Positions 35,833 through 47,055 are shown, numbered from the stretch's first letter. The stretch: DNA of 64,000 nt from Peribacillus kribbensis DSM 17871 (GCF_000430765.1 NZ_AUMQ01000016.1:186001-250000); one strand, 5' to 3'. Program-made: numbers and translations. Notes: a model not told the origin generated them from the sequence alone.

Positions 35833-35997
35833 TCGATTCCATATAGGGGGATAGCATCCGATCATAGATAAAATGGAAAAAGCAAAAATGAACGATACTG
35901 CTAAAAAATAGTTTTATCTTTAACAGGAAATGTACGCAATTAACCACTCACAGTCTTTTCAGTCTGTTCCCTTTTTTAAGAAGGGAGATAACTAAAC

Positions 35998-36025
35998 AAA
36001 ACCATGGACTAAAGTTCATGGTTTG
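35998..36025 (-). terminator. Terminator after iolR
   Basis: AAACCATG / CATGGTTT stem on the minus strand followed by TTGTTTAG, about 30 bp past the iolR stop. Confidence 0.65.
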
Positions 36026-36053
36026 TACAATCGGACTGAGGTTTTTCAAAGTT

Positions 36054-36818
36054 TTAATCTTGATCTTTTGCAACAATAAGCTCAATTTCATTCTCTAAAA
36101 AGTATTCCTGATACTCCTCACTCGGAAGATCGTCGGTCACAACATAATTAATTTGATCAAGACCGCAGTAAGTCATAAGACCATATTTATCAAATTTATC
36201 CCGATCTATTAGTAAAAAGACTTGTAAGCTTCTCTCCACAGCAATCGTTTTCGTTTCACTTTCCAACGGTGATGCATTTGTCACTCCATTGGTTAACGAA
36301 ATACCCGTCGAAGCCATGAATGCTTTGTTAATATTATAGGATTGCAGCAAATTAAATGGTTTTAAGCTGATAAACGAATTCGTCTTTCGTTCAAATGCTC
36401 CGCCTGTTGAAATGACGTTTATATTTTCATATGGAAGCGCCTTAATCATAAAATCAAGATTGTTTGTAATAATCGTCAAATTTTTCGTTTTGATATATTC
36501 AATCATTTCTACCGTGGTCGTCCCTGAATCAATAAAAATAACATCTCCGTCTTCAACATAAGAGGCACCCGCTTTTGCGATTAACTCTTTTGACTGTTGA
36601 TTGCGCGTTTTCCTGTCGCTAAACGAAACAAGTGCTTCCGCATTCACAGCTACACCGCCATAAACCTTCTTAAATTCCCCAAGTAGAACTAATTCTTGAA
36701 TGTCGCGCCTAATGGTATTTTTTGAAACATTAAAAACATTACAAAGTTCATCAAGAGATGCGGTTTGATGTTTAAATATATAATCCTGGATTTGTTTAAT
36801 CCGCTGTGTCTTAATCAA
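36054..36818 (-). CDS. iolR: DeoR-family repressor of inositol genes
   Basis: From a TTG start the protein has 254 aa and begins LIKTQRIKQIQDYIFKHQTA. The N-terminal helix-turn-helix is SLDELCNVFNVSKNTIRRDI, nearly the same as in B. subtilis IolR, and the C-terminal sensor domain contains DVIFIDSGTTTVEMIEY and NINKAFMASTGISLTNGVTN. IolR represses iol genes until 2-deoxy-5-keto-gluconate 6-phosphate releases it. The TTG at 36818 has GGAGG nine bases upstream and gives the right N-terminus; upstream ATG codons would add residues overlapping the ribosome binding site. Unlike B. subtilis, where iolRS is divergent from iolA-J, it lies after iolJ on the same strand. Confidence 0.85.
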   Translation of the reverse strand: MIKTQRIKQIQDYIFKHQTASLDELCNVFNVSKNTIRRDIQELVLLGEFKKVYGGVAVNAEALVSFSDRKTRNQQSKELIAKAGASYVEDGDVIFIDSGTTTVEMIEYIKTKNLTIITNNLDFMIKALPYENINVISTGGAFERKTNSFISLKPFNLLQSYNINKAFMASTGISLTNGVTNASPLESETKTIAVERSLQVFLLIDRDKFDKYGLMTYCGLDQINYVVTDDLPSEEYQEYFLENEIELIVAKDQD

Positions 36819-36911
36819 TTCAACCCACCTCCTCTTCATTCTTGCAACAAAAATTACATACAATCATCTAGAATATTTTTACTATATAATAAAAACATCA
36901 ATCCTATCAAT

Positions 36912-36948
36912 AGAGGGATGCCTTCGAAGTGTGAAAAGGCATCCCTTT
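36912..36948 (-). terminator. Hairpin between iolJ and iolR
   Basis: GGGATGCCTT / AAGGCATCCC with a 12-base loop. The minus-strand tail is CTCTATTG, so termination would be weak; it may only reduce readthrough into iolR. Confidence 0.5.
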
Positions 36949-36951
36949 AAA

Positions 36952-37830
36952 TTAAGCCTTTTGGTTTGATTTAAATAATCTGATCTTTTCTTTTATTGTT
37001 TTCATAATCGCTTCTTTGCCTGGTGTAAGAATGGTCCTCGGATCATATACCTTGATGTCATTTTCTAAAAAGACACGAACAGCTTTCGTCCATGCTTGAA
37101 TGCATTCAGTATTAACATTAATTTTCGCATGACCAAGGGCAATCGCTTTTTCAATTTGATAATCCGGAATTCCTGAACCGCCATGCAGCACAAGCGGTAT
37201 ACCCGTCATTTCCGAAATTTGCTTCATTTCAGCAAAGCCGAGCTTCGGCTCCCCTTGGTATGGTCCGTGGACGGACCCGAGCGCAGCGGCTAATGCATCA
37301 ATTTCTGCCTCTTTGACGAGTCGTAAGCATTCATTTGGATCTGCATATTGAATTCCGCCGATTAAGCCATCTTCATTTCCGCCAACCATCCCCACTTCTG
37401 CTTCCACAGTTACATCAAAAGCCCTCGCATATTCGACCACTTGCTTTGTCATGGAAATATTCTCATGAATAGGAAAGTGTGATCCATCAATCATGACGGA
37501 GGTAAATCCTGTATCAATGGCCTGTTTACAACTTTCTACACTTTTGCCATGATCTAAGTGCAAAGAGACAGGAACCGTAACCTTCATTTGTTTCAATTGC
37601 TCTTTTACCATTGTCGCCACCATCCGAAAGCCGCCTAAATAATCGATGAGGCGGTCGGATGCCGCTAAAATAATCGGTGATTGTTCTTCTTCTGCTGCCT
37701 GCAATGTTGCCTGGACCCAATGTAAGCCATTAATGTTAAATTGCCCAATAGCGTAACCGCTCTCTTTGGCTTTAATCAGCATTTCTTTCATCGGTACGAG
37801 TGTATATTCTTCCCCAGATACTAACGTCAC
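36952..37830 (-). CDS. iolJ: 6-phospho-5-dehydro-2-deoxy-D-gluconate aldolase (class II)
   Basis: The 292-aa class II aldolase of the fructose-bisphosphate aldolase family has Zn-ligand and active-site motifs VPVSLHLDHGKSVESCKQAI, VTVEAEVGMVGGNED, ALGSVHGPYQGEP and LVLHGGSGIPDYQIEKAI, plus the C-terminal KINVNTECIQAWTKAVR. It splits 2-deoxy-5-keto-gluconate 6-phosphate into DHAP and malonic semialdehyde, feeding glycolysis and IolA. The start is GTG at 37830, with GGGGAGG ten bases upstream. It is the last catalytic gene of the iol operon, 40 bp after iolI. Confidence 0.92.
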   Translation of the reverse strand: MTLVSGEEYTLVPMKEMLIKAKESGYAIGQFNINGLHWVQATLQAAEEEQSPIILAASDRLIDYLGGFRMVATMVKEQLKQMKVTVPVSLHLDHGKSVESCKQAIDTGFTSVMIDGSHFPIHENISMTKQVVEYARAFDVTVEAEVGMVGGNEDGLIGGIQYADPNECLRLVKEAEIDALAAALGSVHGPYQGEPKLGFAEMKQISEMTGIPLVLHGGSGIPDYQIEKAIALGHAKINVNTECIQAWTKAVRVFLENDIKVYDPRTILTPGKEAIMKTIKEKIRLFKSNQKA

Positions 37831-37870
37831 TAAATCTGCACCTCCCCTTTATAACATAAGCCCTTATTTA

Positions 37871-38710
37871 TTACTCGAGGTCGAAATATCTTGACACCAC
37901 TTGAATGGTCGTTTCTTTTGCTTTCTTAATATTTTCATCTGTATCTAATTCATAATATTCAGGTCTGAAAAGCTCCACAGAAGCTACTTCAGAATAACCA
38001 ATTTGTTTTAACGTAGATAAAATGCTGTCTAAATCAATGGCACCTAATCCCGGCCAAACACGATCATCATCCGTTAAGAACCCGATTGGAAAATCTTCTG
38101 TGTCATCCATATGGAGGATAAAGATCTTCGAACCATCGGCATTTTTCAAATCTTCCAATTTAGAACCCATTGCATGGAAGTGGAAACAGTCAAGGACTAA
38201 GCCGACATTTTCACGATTAACAGTCTCAACAATATCATAGGCCTGACCGAAAGTATTGACAGTACATTGCGGGTGCCCGACAAATTCAACCGCAATTTTC
38301 ATTCCATATGGTTCTGCAAGATCAGATAACTCTGTTAAAACTTCTACACAGCTTTTCTTAATCTCTTCTTTTAAGATTTTTTGCTCAGTTACAAGCGGAA
38401 CAGCTACAACATACTTCACACCTAATTTTTTGCCTGCCTTCAGCATGCCTTTGAATTCATTAATAATAGCCGCATGACCTTCTTCATCACGATTATTAAA
38501 AAATACTAAGGCATTAAAAGCTAATGGTTTAATACGATGATTTTTGAAGTAGTTTACTAGATCTTCCATGGAATTTTCCCTCAAATACTCAGGAAGCTTA
38601 TCCATTGTCCGGATTTCGATATAATCGTAGCCATATTTTTCACAAAGCTCCAGATCCTTTTTAAGATTAGAGTTTTCCAGTGTAGTAGCCTGGTTAAAAC
38701 ATAATTTCAT
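37871..38710 (-). CDS. iolI: 2-keto-myo-inositol isomerase
   Basis: The 279-aa TIM-barrel protein begins MKLCFNQATTLENSNLKKDL and follows B. subtilis IolI over its whole length, including YDYIEIRTMDKLPEYL, VAVPLVTEQKILKEEI, EFVGHPQCTVNTF and VWPGLGAIDLD. Metal ligands are expected at the Glu of IAVEFVGHP, the Asp of LVLDCFHFH and the Glu of ASVELFRPEYY. It interconverts 2-keto-myo-inositol and 1-keto-D-chiro-inositol, letting D-chiro-inositol enter the pathway. The ATG at 38710 has AGAGG upstream and gives the conserved start; the 21 codons before it are not family-like. Confidence 0.95.
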   Translation of the reverse strand: MKLCFNQATTLENSNLKKDLELCEKYGYDYIEIRTMDKLPEYLRENSMEDLVNYFKNHRIKPLAFNALVFFNNRDEEGHAAIINEFKGMLKAGKKLGVKYVVAVPLVTEQKILKEEIKKSCVEVLTELSDLAEPYGMKIAVEFVGHPQCTVNTFGQAYDIVETVNRENVGLVLDCFHFHAMGSKLEDLKNADGSKIFILHMDDTEDFPIGFLTDDDRVWPGLGAIDLDSILSTLKQIGYSEVASVELFRPEYYELDTDENIKKAKETTIQVVSRYFDLE

Positions 38711-38836
38711 TAGGAACCTCTCCGTTTCCAATATACAATTCCCGTTTTTTATTGAGGGGTTTTGGTAAATCATGGTTATAACTTCTTATTTCTATTATTG
38801 TTAGCATTGATCCCTAATAGACTTCTTAGAATAAAA

Positions 38837-39700
38837 TTAAATATGTAGTCCTTCTCTGATGGATTTCAACGTGACATCATTTGACCACTCTGGTTTATCA
38901 GGGTAAGCGAAAACTGAATTTGTTAAAACTCCATCAAATTTCATTTCTCTTAACTTCCGATACAATACATCAAAATTCACTTCCCCTTCACCAGGATTTA
39001 AATGCTGATGGATAGTCACATTGGCATTAGGTGGATTAATAATATAGCGTAATCCAAATGCGGCTTTATGATTTAGAGTATCTGCAATAAGAACATGAGC
39101 AAGCAGATCTCCTGCTTCATCTAAGTGTTTGGCCACATCCCCAATACCATCATCATAAAAGAAGGCATGTGCTACAGAATAAACCAGCTTAATCCAATCT
39201 TTATCAAATGCACGAATCATTCGAATGGCTTCCGTGTTGAGCTCAATAAAATCATTTGGATGGGATTGTAAATTTAGCTTAATACCCTCTTTTTCAAAAA
39301 TCGGCATTAATTCTTCCATTGATTTGACAAAAGCTGATTCACTTTCAACCGGGCGGCTTTTGTCACCGCTAAATTCACTATTCATTAAATCTACACCAAG
39401 GTCAGCAGTGATTTCGATACAGCGTTTCCAATTTCTCACGGCAGCCTGGCGTTCCTGTTCGTTTGGTGAAGACCATTGTTGAACAGGAAGTACAGATGAG
39501 ATTTTTACACCGGCATCGGCACAATATCTTTTTAAATCTTTTATCAGCTGCCTATTAACCTTTGGATATTCATAAAACCAAATAAAATCTTTACGAGGAG
39601 ATAATTCTACCCATTCATACCCTAATCGTGCAACTGCATCAATTGTATCTTTTAGATTCGTATTGTCGCGATAATGTGACGGATCATATGCTAAGCGCAT
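38837..39700 (-). CDS. iolH: IolH-family sugar phosphate isomerase/epimerase
   Basis: The 287-aa TIM-barrel protein begins [20 protein letters not shown] and resembles B. subtilis IolH in [59 protein letters not shown]-like [17 protein letters not shown] and REMKFDGV. The precise reaction of IolH is not settled; it is part of the inositol operon in many Bacillus. The ATG at 39700 follows AAGGGGA; an in-frame ATG nine codons earlier lacks a site. It lies between iolG (upstream) and iolI. Confidence 0.9.
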   Translation of the reverse strand: MRLAYDPSHYRDNTNLKDTIDAVARLGYEWVELSPRKDFIWFYEYPKVNRQLIKDLKRYCADAGVKISSVLPVQQWSSPNEQERQAAVRNWKRCIEITADLGVDLMNSEFSGDKSRPVESESAFVKSMEELMPIFEKEGIKLNLQSHPNDFIELNTEAIRMIRAFDKDWIKLVYSVAHAFFYDDGIGDVAKHLDEAGDLLAHVLIADTLNHKAAFGLRYIINPPNANVTIHQHLNPGEGEVNFDVLYRKLREMKFDGVLTNSVFAYPDKPEWSNDVTLKSIREGLHI

Positions 39701-39791
39701 TTTATATCCCCTTTCTATAGCGGGCAAACGGGCCCATGTACATGAATATTATTTTTCCATTCCCATTAAAAATGCTTTTCAATTCAAAAAA

Positions 39792-40847
<1,056 letters not shown>

Positions 40848-40870
40848 TTAGCTAAAATGCCTAGAAATAT

Positions 40871-42335
40871 TTAAAAATCCGAGTAAACATTTTTAGAAAG
40901 ATTATTGACCGATTTTGGTTGAATCATCTTTGACACACCTTTTTCACCATAGGTACGGAAATGATGCTCCAATTCTTCTAGGGAGCGGCCCTTGGTTTCC
41001 GGTAAATATTTTTTCACGAATGCAATGGCCCCTATCCCAAGCACTGTGAAGATGAAGATAGTGGTTGATAACCCGATCCCGGCAAGCAGTACTGGAAATA
41101 ATAATCCAATAAGGAAGTTCGTAATCCATAAGCAAAACACCGTCGCGCCCATTCCAATTCCCCGCAATCGAAGCGGGAATATTTCTGACAGCATAAGCCA
41201 GGTTACAGGTGAAATGGCTCCTTGTTGAAATGCCATGAATGTTACTGTCAACGAAAGCACCACATAAGGAAGTGCAGGTGAGCATTTCAATACAAGTGAA
41301 AAGATTCCAATTAAAAGGAGCGCTGCAGTCGTACCGATTTGTCCAGTCAATAACATCGGGCGGCGGCCAACCTTGCCTAACAGCCAGATTCCAACAAACG
41401 TGGCCAGGACGGAGATGGCACCGTTTGCAATATTTCCGATCAGAGCTGCTTCTGTTTGGAATCCTGCGTCCTTTAGAATTTCTGTTCCATAATACATGAT
41501 TGAGTTAACACCAGTGATTTGCTGAACTACAGCAATTCCAATCCCAAGAAAAACAATCCGGCGAATCCATGGAGTATTTAGATCTTTAAAGGTTGCCTGC
41601 CTGACTTCTTTTTCCTCAGAAAGAGCTGATTTAATTTCTTTTAGCTCGTAATGGGCCTGTTTTTCCTCGCGGATTTGCTGTAGTACTCTCAAGGCTTCGC
41701 CAATTTTTCCTTTAGATGCCAGCCAGCGCGGGCTTTCCGGTACAATCAGCATCCGAACCATAAGACAACTGCCGGAAGTGACGCGATTACAACCATGAAC
41801 CGCCAAACATTGCCGCTTTCCCCAAGTGTTGTTCCGAGAATGGCATTAAAGGTAAAGGCCAAAAGTTGACCGGTAACAATCATCAGTTCATTTTGAGTTA
41901 CCATCCGGCCCCGGCGCTCCATCGGCGCCATCTCCGCTAAATAGGTTGGTACCGTTACCGATGCACCCCCAACCGCTAGACCAAGCAAGAAACGGCAGGC
42001 AATCATAATGGAAGCGTTTGGTGCAAGTGAACAGCCAAGTGTAGCAATAAAGAACAGAACGGCAAGAGTTAGAATATTAGTTCGTCGACCATTTTTGTCT
42101 GATAATCTGCCCCCAAACATCGCCCCAAGTGCAGCTCCAAGGAGGAGGGAACTTGCAACAAGTCCCTCCGTTGCCGGAGTCAGGTTTAATTGATCCGATT
42201 TAGACATATATGGCAAGGCACCGTTGATTACTCCTGTGTCACAACCAAAAAGCAAACCCCGAATGTCGACACTAACGTAATGGTCTTTAAAAATGACTTT
42301 TGATTTCGAGGTTTCACTGTTCCCTGTTTTGTCAT
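40871..42335 (-). pseudogene. MFS inositol transporter gene (iolF/iolT type) with two frameshifts
   Basis: Starting at the ATG at 42335 (AGGGGG upstream) the frame reads [16 protein letters not shown] and STFGV, then shifts near 42270 in a GGGG run. The next frame carries [17 protein letters not shown] and [14 protein letters not shown], and near 41752 (VVLWFG) another single-base loss shifts into [17 protein letters not shown] and the C-terminal half (GVNSIMYYGTEIL, LPETKGRSLEEL). Together these rebuild a complete twelve-helix sugar porter like B. subtilis IolT/IolF. Both lesions look like one-base deletions; one or both could be sequencing errors. If real, no MFS inositol permease works at this locus. 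Confidence 0.88.
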
Positions 42336-42353
42336 ATAGTTGCCCCCTGCTGC

Positions 42354-43247
42354 TTAAACATGAATTAATAGTTTTTCATCAATATAATGACGAGCAATGA
42401 GAGCATATTCTAGAGGGTGTGCAACGGATGGATCCTGTTCAGCTTCTACAACAATCCATCCCTGGTAGTTACAGCTCACTAATGTCTCGTAAACTTTTGT
42501 GAAATCAATGCATCCATCACCTGGTACAGTAAAAATTCCGCTTAAAAATGATTGCAAGAATGATTTTCCTTCATGTTTACATTGTTCAAGCATTTCTTTG
42601 CGAACATCTTTAAAGTGGACATGTTTGATACGATTTAGGTGTTTATTTAATAGATTAAGATAATCACCTTCGGAGACAAAAATATGGCCTGTATCATAAA
42701 GTAGATGAACATGGCTTGGATCGGTATTTTCCATCAGACGGTCAATTTCTTCAATCGTTTGAACACCAGTTCCCATGTGATGATGGAAAACTAGTTTTAA
42801 ATTATATTGTTCGGCTATTTTTCCAAATTCGTTAAGTCCTAGACAAAGTTCTTCCCATTCCTTATCCGTGAAATAAGGCTTTTCTGAGAAAACATTTTTT
42901 TCTGTTCCCTGAATGCTGTAGGTCTGCTCTGAAACAACCGCCACGCTGGCCTGAACTTCTTTTAAGTATTGACAATTTATATGAAAGGCTTTTGCTGCCT
43001 CTTCGATTCCATCACGGATAATAAATGAGCTAAACCATTGTCCAGCAATTTTTAAGTTTCGAAGCTTCAATTCTTTGTTTAATACTTGAGCTTCAGGAAA
43101 GAATCCTCCCACCTCTGTTCCTTGAAAGCCGGCTACAACAATATCACTTAACAAGTGGGATAAGGTATTCCCCGCACCGATTTCGGGTAGATCATCATTT
43201 CGCCAGCCAATTGGTGCAATTCCCCATAGAATAGTTTGTTCCCCCAT
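42354..43247 (-). CDS. iolE: Inosose dehydratase
   Basis: The 297-aa TIM-barrel protein has the IolE start [20 protein letters not shown] and conserved parts [60 protein letters not shown] and [11 protein letters not shown]. Metal ligands are expected at Glu, Asp, His and Glu in these motifs. It dehydrates scyllo-inosose to 3D-(3,5/4)-trihydroxycyclohexane-1,2-dione, the substrate of IolD encoded 15 bp upstream. The broken transporter gene starts 18 bp after its stop. Confidence 0.95.
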   Translation of the reverse strand: MGEQTILWGIAPIGWRNDDLPEIGAGNTLSHLLSDIVVAGFQGTEVGGFFPEAQVLNKELKLRNLKIAGQWFSSFIIRDGIEEAAKAFHINCQYLKEVQASVAVVSEQTYSIQGTEKNVFSEKPYFTDKEWEELCLGLNEFGKIAEQYNLKLVFHHHMGTGVQTIEEIDRLMENTDPSHVHLLYDTGHIFVSEGDYLNLLNKHLNRIKHVHFKDVRKEMLEQCKHEGKSFLQSFLSGIFTVPGDGCIDFTKVYETLVSCNYQGWIVVEAEQDPSVAHPLEYALIARHYIDEKLLIHV

Positions 43248-43262
43248 AAAATTCTTCTCCTC

Positions 43263-45170
43263 TTAATATTGTTTTGCTGTTTCTAGTTTTTGTTTTCGGA
43301 ATTCATTGGCTTGCTGGATACTTTCCTTATTTGATACTTCAGCGACACCCACATTCCACCAGCTATCATAACCGTCTGTCATTGTCTTTGGCAGCACTTT
43401 TATTTCAATTAATGTAGAAACTTCTTGTTTTTTTGCATCTTCTAAAGCTGCTTCTAAACCTTCTTTTGTATTTACCCGGTACCCTTTAGCCCCGTATGCT
43501 TCTGCCACTTTGGCATAATCAATATTGAGGATTTTATTATCATGGGTTCTAAATTCGCAATGGTAGCTGCCGCCGCCATGATCCATTTGTAAATTATTGA
43601 TACAGCCCCACCCTGAATTATCGAAGAGGATAACATTAATTTTTTGATTATATTGGATGGCTGTAATGAGCTCTGAGTGCATCATTAAGAAACTTCCATC
43701 GCCCACAAGGGTATACACTTCTTGCTGCGGCGCTGCCAATTTAATTCCTAATGCACCGGATACTTCATATCCCATACAGGAGTATCCATATTCAAGATGA
43801 TAGGTTTCCGGCACGGTCGGATTCCAGACACGCTGCAAGTCTCCAGGGAGGGATCCGGCTGAACTAATCACAATGCTGTCTGGATTAACAATATCGTTAA
43901 TCGTAATGAGAGCTGTTGTTTGAGCAAATTCAGTCTTTAATGTATCGGCATACTCATTAAGTACTTCTTGCGAGAAGTGATTTTTGACTTCAGGAATGAA
44001 ATTCTCACGATTGAAGGTGATTTTACTTAAACGGTCACGCTCTGCTAACCATTCCTCTTTTAATTCTCCAATTGGACCAAATTCACTATCATAGCCGTCT
44101 AATAATGGTGCCAATTGTTCTAAAGTAGTTTTTGCGTCTGCTACCACCTGAAATGCATCTAATTTATAAGCCTGCAGGCGGCTGACGTTAATATTTAAGA
44201 ACTTGGCATTCTCAAAATCAAATGCAGTTTTGGAAGAAGTGGCAAAGTCCGTATATCTTGTACCGATTCCGATAATAAGGTCAGCTTGACGAGCGGCCTT
44301 GTTGGCTGCCAACGTTCCGGTAATTCCCAATCCGCCTAAATTATTTTTAAACGTAAACTCCACCGTGGATTTGCCGGCTTGCGTTTCCACCAATGGGATA
44401 TGGTGTTTTTCGGAAATTTTCATTAATATATCGCGTGCTCCGGAATATCTTGCACCGCCGCCGACTAAAATAAGCGGCTTTTTGCTTGCTTTAATCAGTT
44501 CCGCTGCACCCTTTAATTCCCGGTCAACCGGTGCCTTGCGGTCAAGGTAATGAATACGTCTTTCAAAGAATTTTTCATCATAATCAAATGCTTCGCCTTC
44601 GACATCCTGGGAAATGCAAATCGTTGCTGGACCTGCTTTACCAGGGTCGGTCATCACTTCAAATGCGCGAATCAAGCTGGACATTAACTGTTCTGGACGT
44701 GTGATACGATCCCAATATCTTGATACTGGTGTTAGAGCATCATTGGTTGTAACCGCTGCACTGTATTCTTGTTCGAATTGCTGCAGGACCGGATCCGGCT
44801 GTCTTGTTGCAAACGTATCTCCAGGAATGAGCAGCATTGGAATATTATTTGCAAGAGCAGTTGCTGCTGCTGTCACAAGGTTGGCAGAACCCGGTCCGAC
44901 AGAAGTGGTTACGGCATAAATTTTCCGGCGGAGCATTTGTTTGCTGTAGGCCATTGCTGCAAGCGCCATTCCTTGTTCATTTTTCCCTTGAATAACCTTC
45001 AGATGGCCTGCATCCTGTTCAAGTGCCTGCCCCATACCTAGGACATTTCCGTGTCCAAATACAGCGAAAACACCCTCCACAAATGGATACTCCTGCCCAT
45101 CAACATGAATATACTGTTGGTTTAAAAATTTAATTAAAGCTTGTGCAGTTGTTAATCGAATTTTACCCAC
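43263..45170 (-). CDS. iolD: 3D-(3,5/4)-trihydroxycyclohexane-1,2-dione hydrolase
   Basis: The 635-aa thiamine-diphosphate enzyme is built like acetolactate synthase. The N-terminal Pyr domain carries the catalytic Glu in GKNEQGMALAAMAYSK, the central domain has PLILVGGGARYSGA, and the C-terminal PP domain has the ThDP motif LVGDGSFLMMHSELITAIQY to ILFDNSGWGCINNLQ. It opens the six-membered ring to 5-deoxy-glucuronate. The start is GTG at 45170; GAGGTG inside the end of iolC provides the ribosome binding site, and only three bases separate it from the iolC stop, suggesting translational coupling. Confidence 0.96.
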   Translation of the reverse strand: MGKIRLTTAQALIKFLNQQYIHVDGQEYPFVEGVFAVFGHGNVLGMGQALEQDAGHLKVIQGKNEQGMALAAMAYSKQMLRRKIYAVTTSVGPGSANLVTAAATALANNIPMLLIPGDTFATRQPDPVLQQFEQEYSAAVTTNDALTPVSRYWDRITRPEQLMSSLIRAFEVMTDPGKAGPATICISQDVEGEAFDYDEKFFERRIHYLDRKAPVDRELKGAAELIKASKKPLILVGGGARYSGARDILMKISEKHHIPLVETQAGKSTVEFTFKNNLGGLGITGTLAANKAARQADLIIGIGTRYTDFATSSKTAFDFENAKFLNINVSRLQAYKLDAFQVVADAKTTLEQLAPLLDGYDSEFGPIGELKEEWLAERDRLSKITFNRENFIPEVKNHFSQEVLNEYADTLKTEFAQTTALITINDIVNPDSIVISSAGSLPGDLQRVWNPTVPETYHLEYGYSCMGYEVSGALGIKLAAPQQEVYTLVGDGSFLMMHSELITAIQYNQKINVILFDNSGWGCINNLQMDHGGGSYHCEFRTHDNKILNIDYAKVAEAYGAKGYRVNTKEGLEAALEDAKKQEVSTLIEIKVLPKTMTDGYDSWWNVGVAEVSNKESIQQANEFRKQKLETAKQY

Positions 45171-45173
45171 GGC

Positions 45174-46169
45174 TTATTTCACCTCAACTTTTTCCGTTCT
45201 TTCAGCAATTAATTGTTCAATTTCTGCAGTGGTTGGCATTGCTTCGGATGAGCTGTGTTTGCTGACAACAATAGCGGCTGAAGCACTCCCGTATTTTAAG
45301 GCCGTTTCAATTTCCTTGCCTGTCAGTAAGGCAAAAAGGAAAGCAGAAGCATACGAGTCACCAGCACCAAACGTTTTTAACACTTTTGTCAGATAGGCCT
45401 GCCCCCTAAAGGTTGCCCCTGATTTTGTGTAGGCATAGGATCCTTCGACACCATGCTTGATGACAATTAAATCTGGTGTATGTTTAAACAAATAGTCAAT
45501 GGTTACTGCGTTACTGCCCAAATGTTTGTTTTCAAGTACGTCATATTCATCACGCGTTCCAATCACGACATCGGATTGTTCGGCTAGCAATTGATAATAA
45601 ACAGATGTTTCTTCAACAGATTCCCATGAATAGGGACGGTAATCCAATTCAAAAACAACCTTCACACCATTTCTCTTTGCAAGACTAACTGCTTTTAAAA
45701 TAGCTTCACGTGACGGGCTTTTCGATAGAGCTGTTCCGGACACAAGCAGGATTTTCGCTTTTTTTATGTAATCTTCATTCACTTCAGATGGGGCCAAATA
45801 AAGGTCTGCCACATTCTCGCGGTACATTAAAATGCTGCACTCTTCCGGACTTTTAATCTCCGTAAAGGCTAAACCTGTTTTATGACCTTCTTTGTCAACA
45901 GCCATATTGGAAGTATCGATCCCGACACCGCGCATATAGCTTTCGATGAAGCGCCCATGCTGATCGTCCGATAGTTTTCCAATAAACCCGGCTTTTAGCC
46001 CTAATTTAGAGGAGCCAATCGCAATATTTGCCGGGGAACCGCCAACATATTTTGAAAACGTCATTGTTTCTTCCATTGGCCGGTTGTATTCGACCGCATT
46101 TAAATCGATGCAGGCACGTCCAATGGCAATTAGATCTAATTGTCTTTCTTCATTAAATGTATATTTCAT
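45174..46169 (-). CDS. iolC: 5-Dehydro-2-deoxygluconokinase
   Basis: The 331-aa PfkB-family kinase begins MKYTFNEERQLDLIAIGRAC and has the N-terminal motif KYVGGSPANIAIGSSKLGLK and the C-terminal anion-hole/catalytic motif KTFGAGDSYASAFLFALL. It phosphorylates 5-dehydro-2-deoxy-D-gluconate (2-deoxy-5-keto-gluconate) at C6. The product is both the IolJ substrate and, in B. subtilis, the inducer recognised by IolR. AAGGAG lies before the ATG; iolB precedes by 16 bp and iolD follows after three. Confidence 0.95.
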   Translation of the reverse strand: MKYTFNEERQLDLIAIGRACIDLNAVEYNRPMEETMTFSKYVGGSPANIAIGSSKLGLKAGFIGKLSDDQHGRFIESYMRGVGIDTSNMAVDKEGHKTGLAFTEIKSPEECSILMYRENVADLYLAPSEVNEDYIKKAKILLVSGTALSKSPSREAILKAVSLAKRNGVKVVFELDYRPYSWESVEETSVYYQLLAEQSDVVIGTRDEYDVLENKHLGSNAVTIDYLFKHTPDLIVIKHGVEGSYAYTKSGATFRGQAYLTKVLKTFGAGDSYASAFLFALLTGKEIETALKYGSASAAIVVSKHSSSEAMPTTAEIEQLIAERTEKVEVK

Positions 46170-46185
46170 GATATTAAACAGCTCC

Positions 46186-47001
46186 TTAACGGTTTAAGAT
46201 CCATTCGTGATCAGGATCGTTGTAGAATTTCCAAATACGTTTTGGACCTGCCATGACATTTAAATAGTAGGAGGTATAACCATCCGGCACTCCTACTGGA
46301 TGATAACCAGCCGGTACAAGGACGACATCACCGTGTTCGACTGTCATCGTTTCATCTAGGGAACGGTCATCCGTATAGACACGTTGGAAAACGAAACCTT
46401 GCTGCGGATTCATTTCATGGTAGTAGGTTTCCTCCAAAAATGATTCCTCAGGAAGATTGTCTTGGTCGTGTTTATGCGGTGGATAGCTCGACCAGTTTCC
46501 AGCTTCAGTATAGACTTCTACAACTAGTAAACTATTAGCGGATGGGTCAGAATCAGGCAGGATATTGTGAACCAGGCGCTGATTACTGAATTTTCCGCGT
46601 TGTTCAATACGATTATTAGAAGCTTTGATATGCTTAGTTGGCAGTTGTTGTTCTGATGGGGAATAGCAGAGAACCACTCTAGCTTCTGTTACTGCTTTTA
46701 CTTCAAAATGGCGATGATTGGAAACGTAAACGCTGTCAGTTGGTTTCTTTTCAAAAACGCTTTCGCGCGTTCCAAGGTTTTCAAATATTAGATCGCCCTC
46801 GGCCACACTAATTTTTCCGGTTAAAGCAACAATGCAGCACTCCTTATTGCCTAACTGTTCTGAATATTTAGCATCTGGAACGAGTTCGATGACTTTAAAT
46901 CCAACATATTCTAATGGAGAATTTTGTTCTGTTACATCGTGGATGATGGTAACACCTGGTGTTGTTTCATTATTAGCTGGTTTTCGAAGTAATTTGATCA
47001 T
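46186..47001 (-). CDS. iolB: 5-Deoxy-glucuronate isomerase
   Basis: The 271-aa bicupin protein shows the C-terminal metal-binding cupin motif SYPPHKHDQDNLPEESFLEE followed by TYYHEMNPQQGFVFQRVY, and later GDVVLVPAGYHPVGVPDGY. It isomerises 5-deoxy-glucuronate to 5-dehydro-2-deoxygluconate. GAGG precedes the ATG at 47001. A 99-bp gap with a perfect cre separates it from iolA, longer than other spacings in the operon, so an internal regulatory point is possible. Confidence 0.95.
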   Translation of the reverse strand: MIKLLRKPANNETTPGVTIIHDVTEQNSPLEYVGFKVIELVPDAKYSEQLGNKECCIVALTGKISVAEGDLIFENLGTRESVFEKKPTDSVYVSNHRHFEVKAVTEARVVLCYSPSEQQLPTKHIKASNNRIEQRGKFSNQRLVHNILPDSDPSANSLLVVEVYTEAGNWSSYPPHKHDQDNLPEESFLEETYYHEMNPQQGFVFQRVYTDDRSLDETMTVEHGDVVLVPAGYHPVGVPDGYTSYYLNVMAGPKRIWKFYNDPDHEWILNR

Positions 47002-47040
47002 TTTGAGTACCTCACAATTTTTTTCATTCTAATACAAACC

Positions 47041-47055
47041 TGATTACGCTTACAT
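47041..47055. promoter_or_regulatory. Perfect cre (CcpA) site between iolA and iolB
   Basis: On the minus strand ATGTAAGCGTAATCA fits WTGNAANCGNWNNCW fully. It lies inside the operon, 40 bp before iolB. B. subtilis also has an internal cre, but within iolB. Road-block repression is inferred. Confidence 0.6.

Noticed and set aside
35826-35850. CCCCCTAT/ATAGGGGG hairpin as a member of the 23-bp palindrome family
   Set aside because: Stem sequence and loop differ from the cluster at 23.4 kb.
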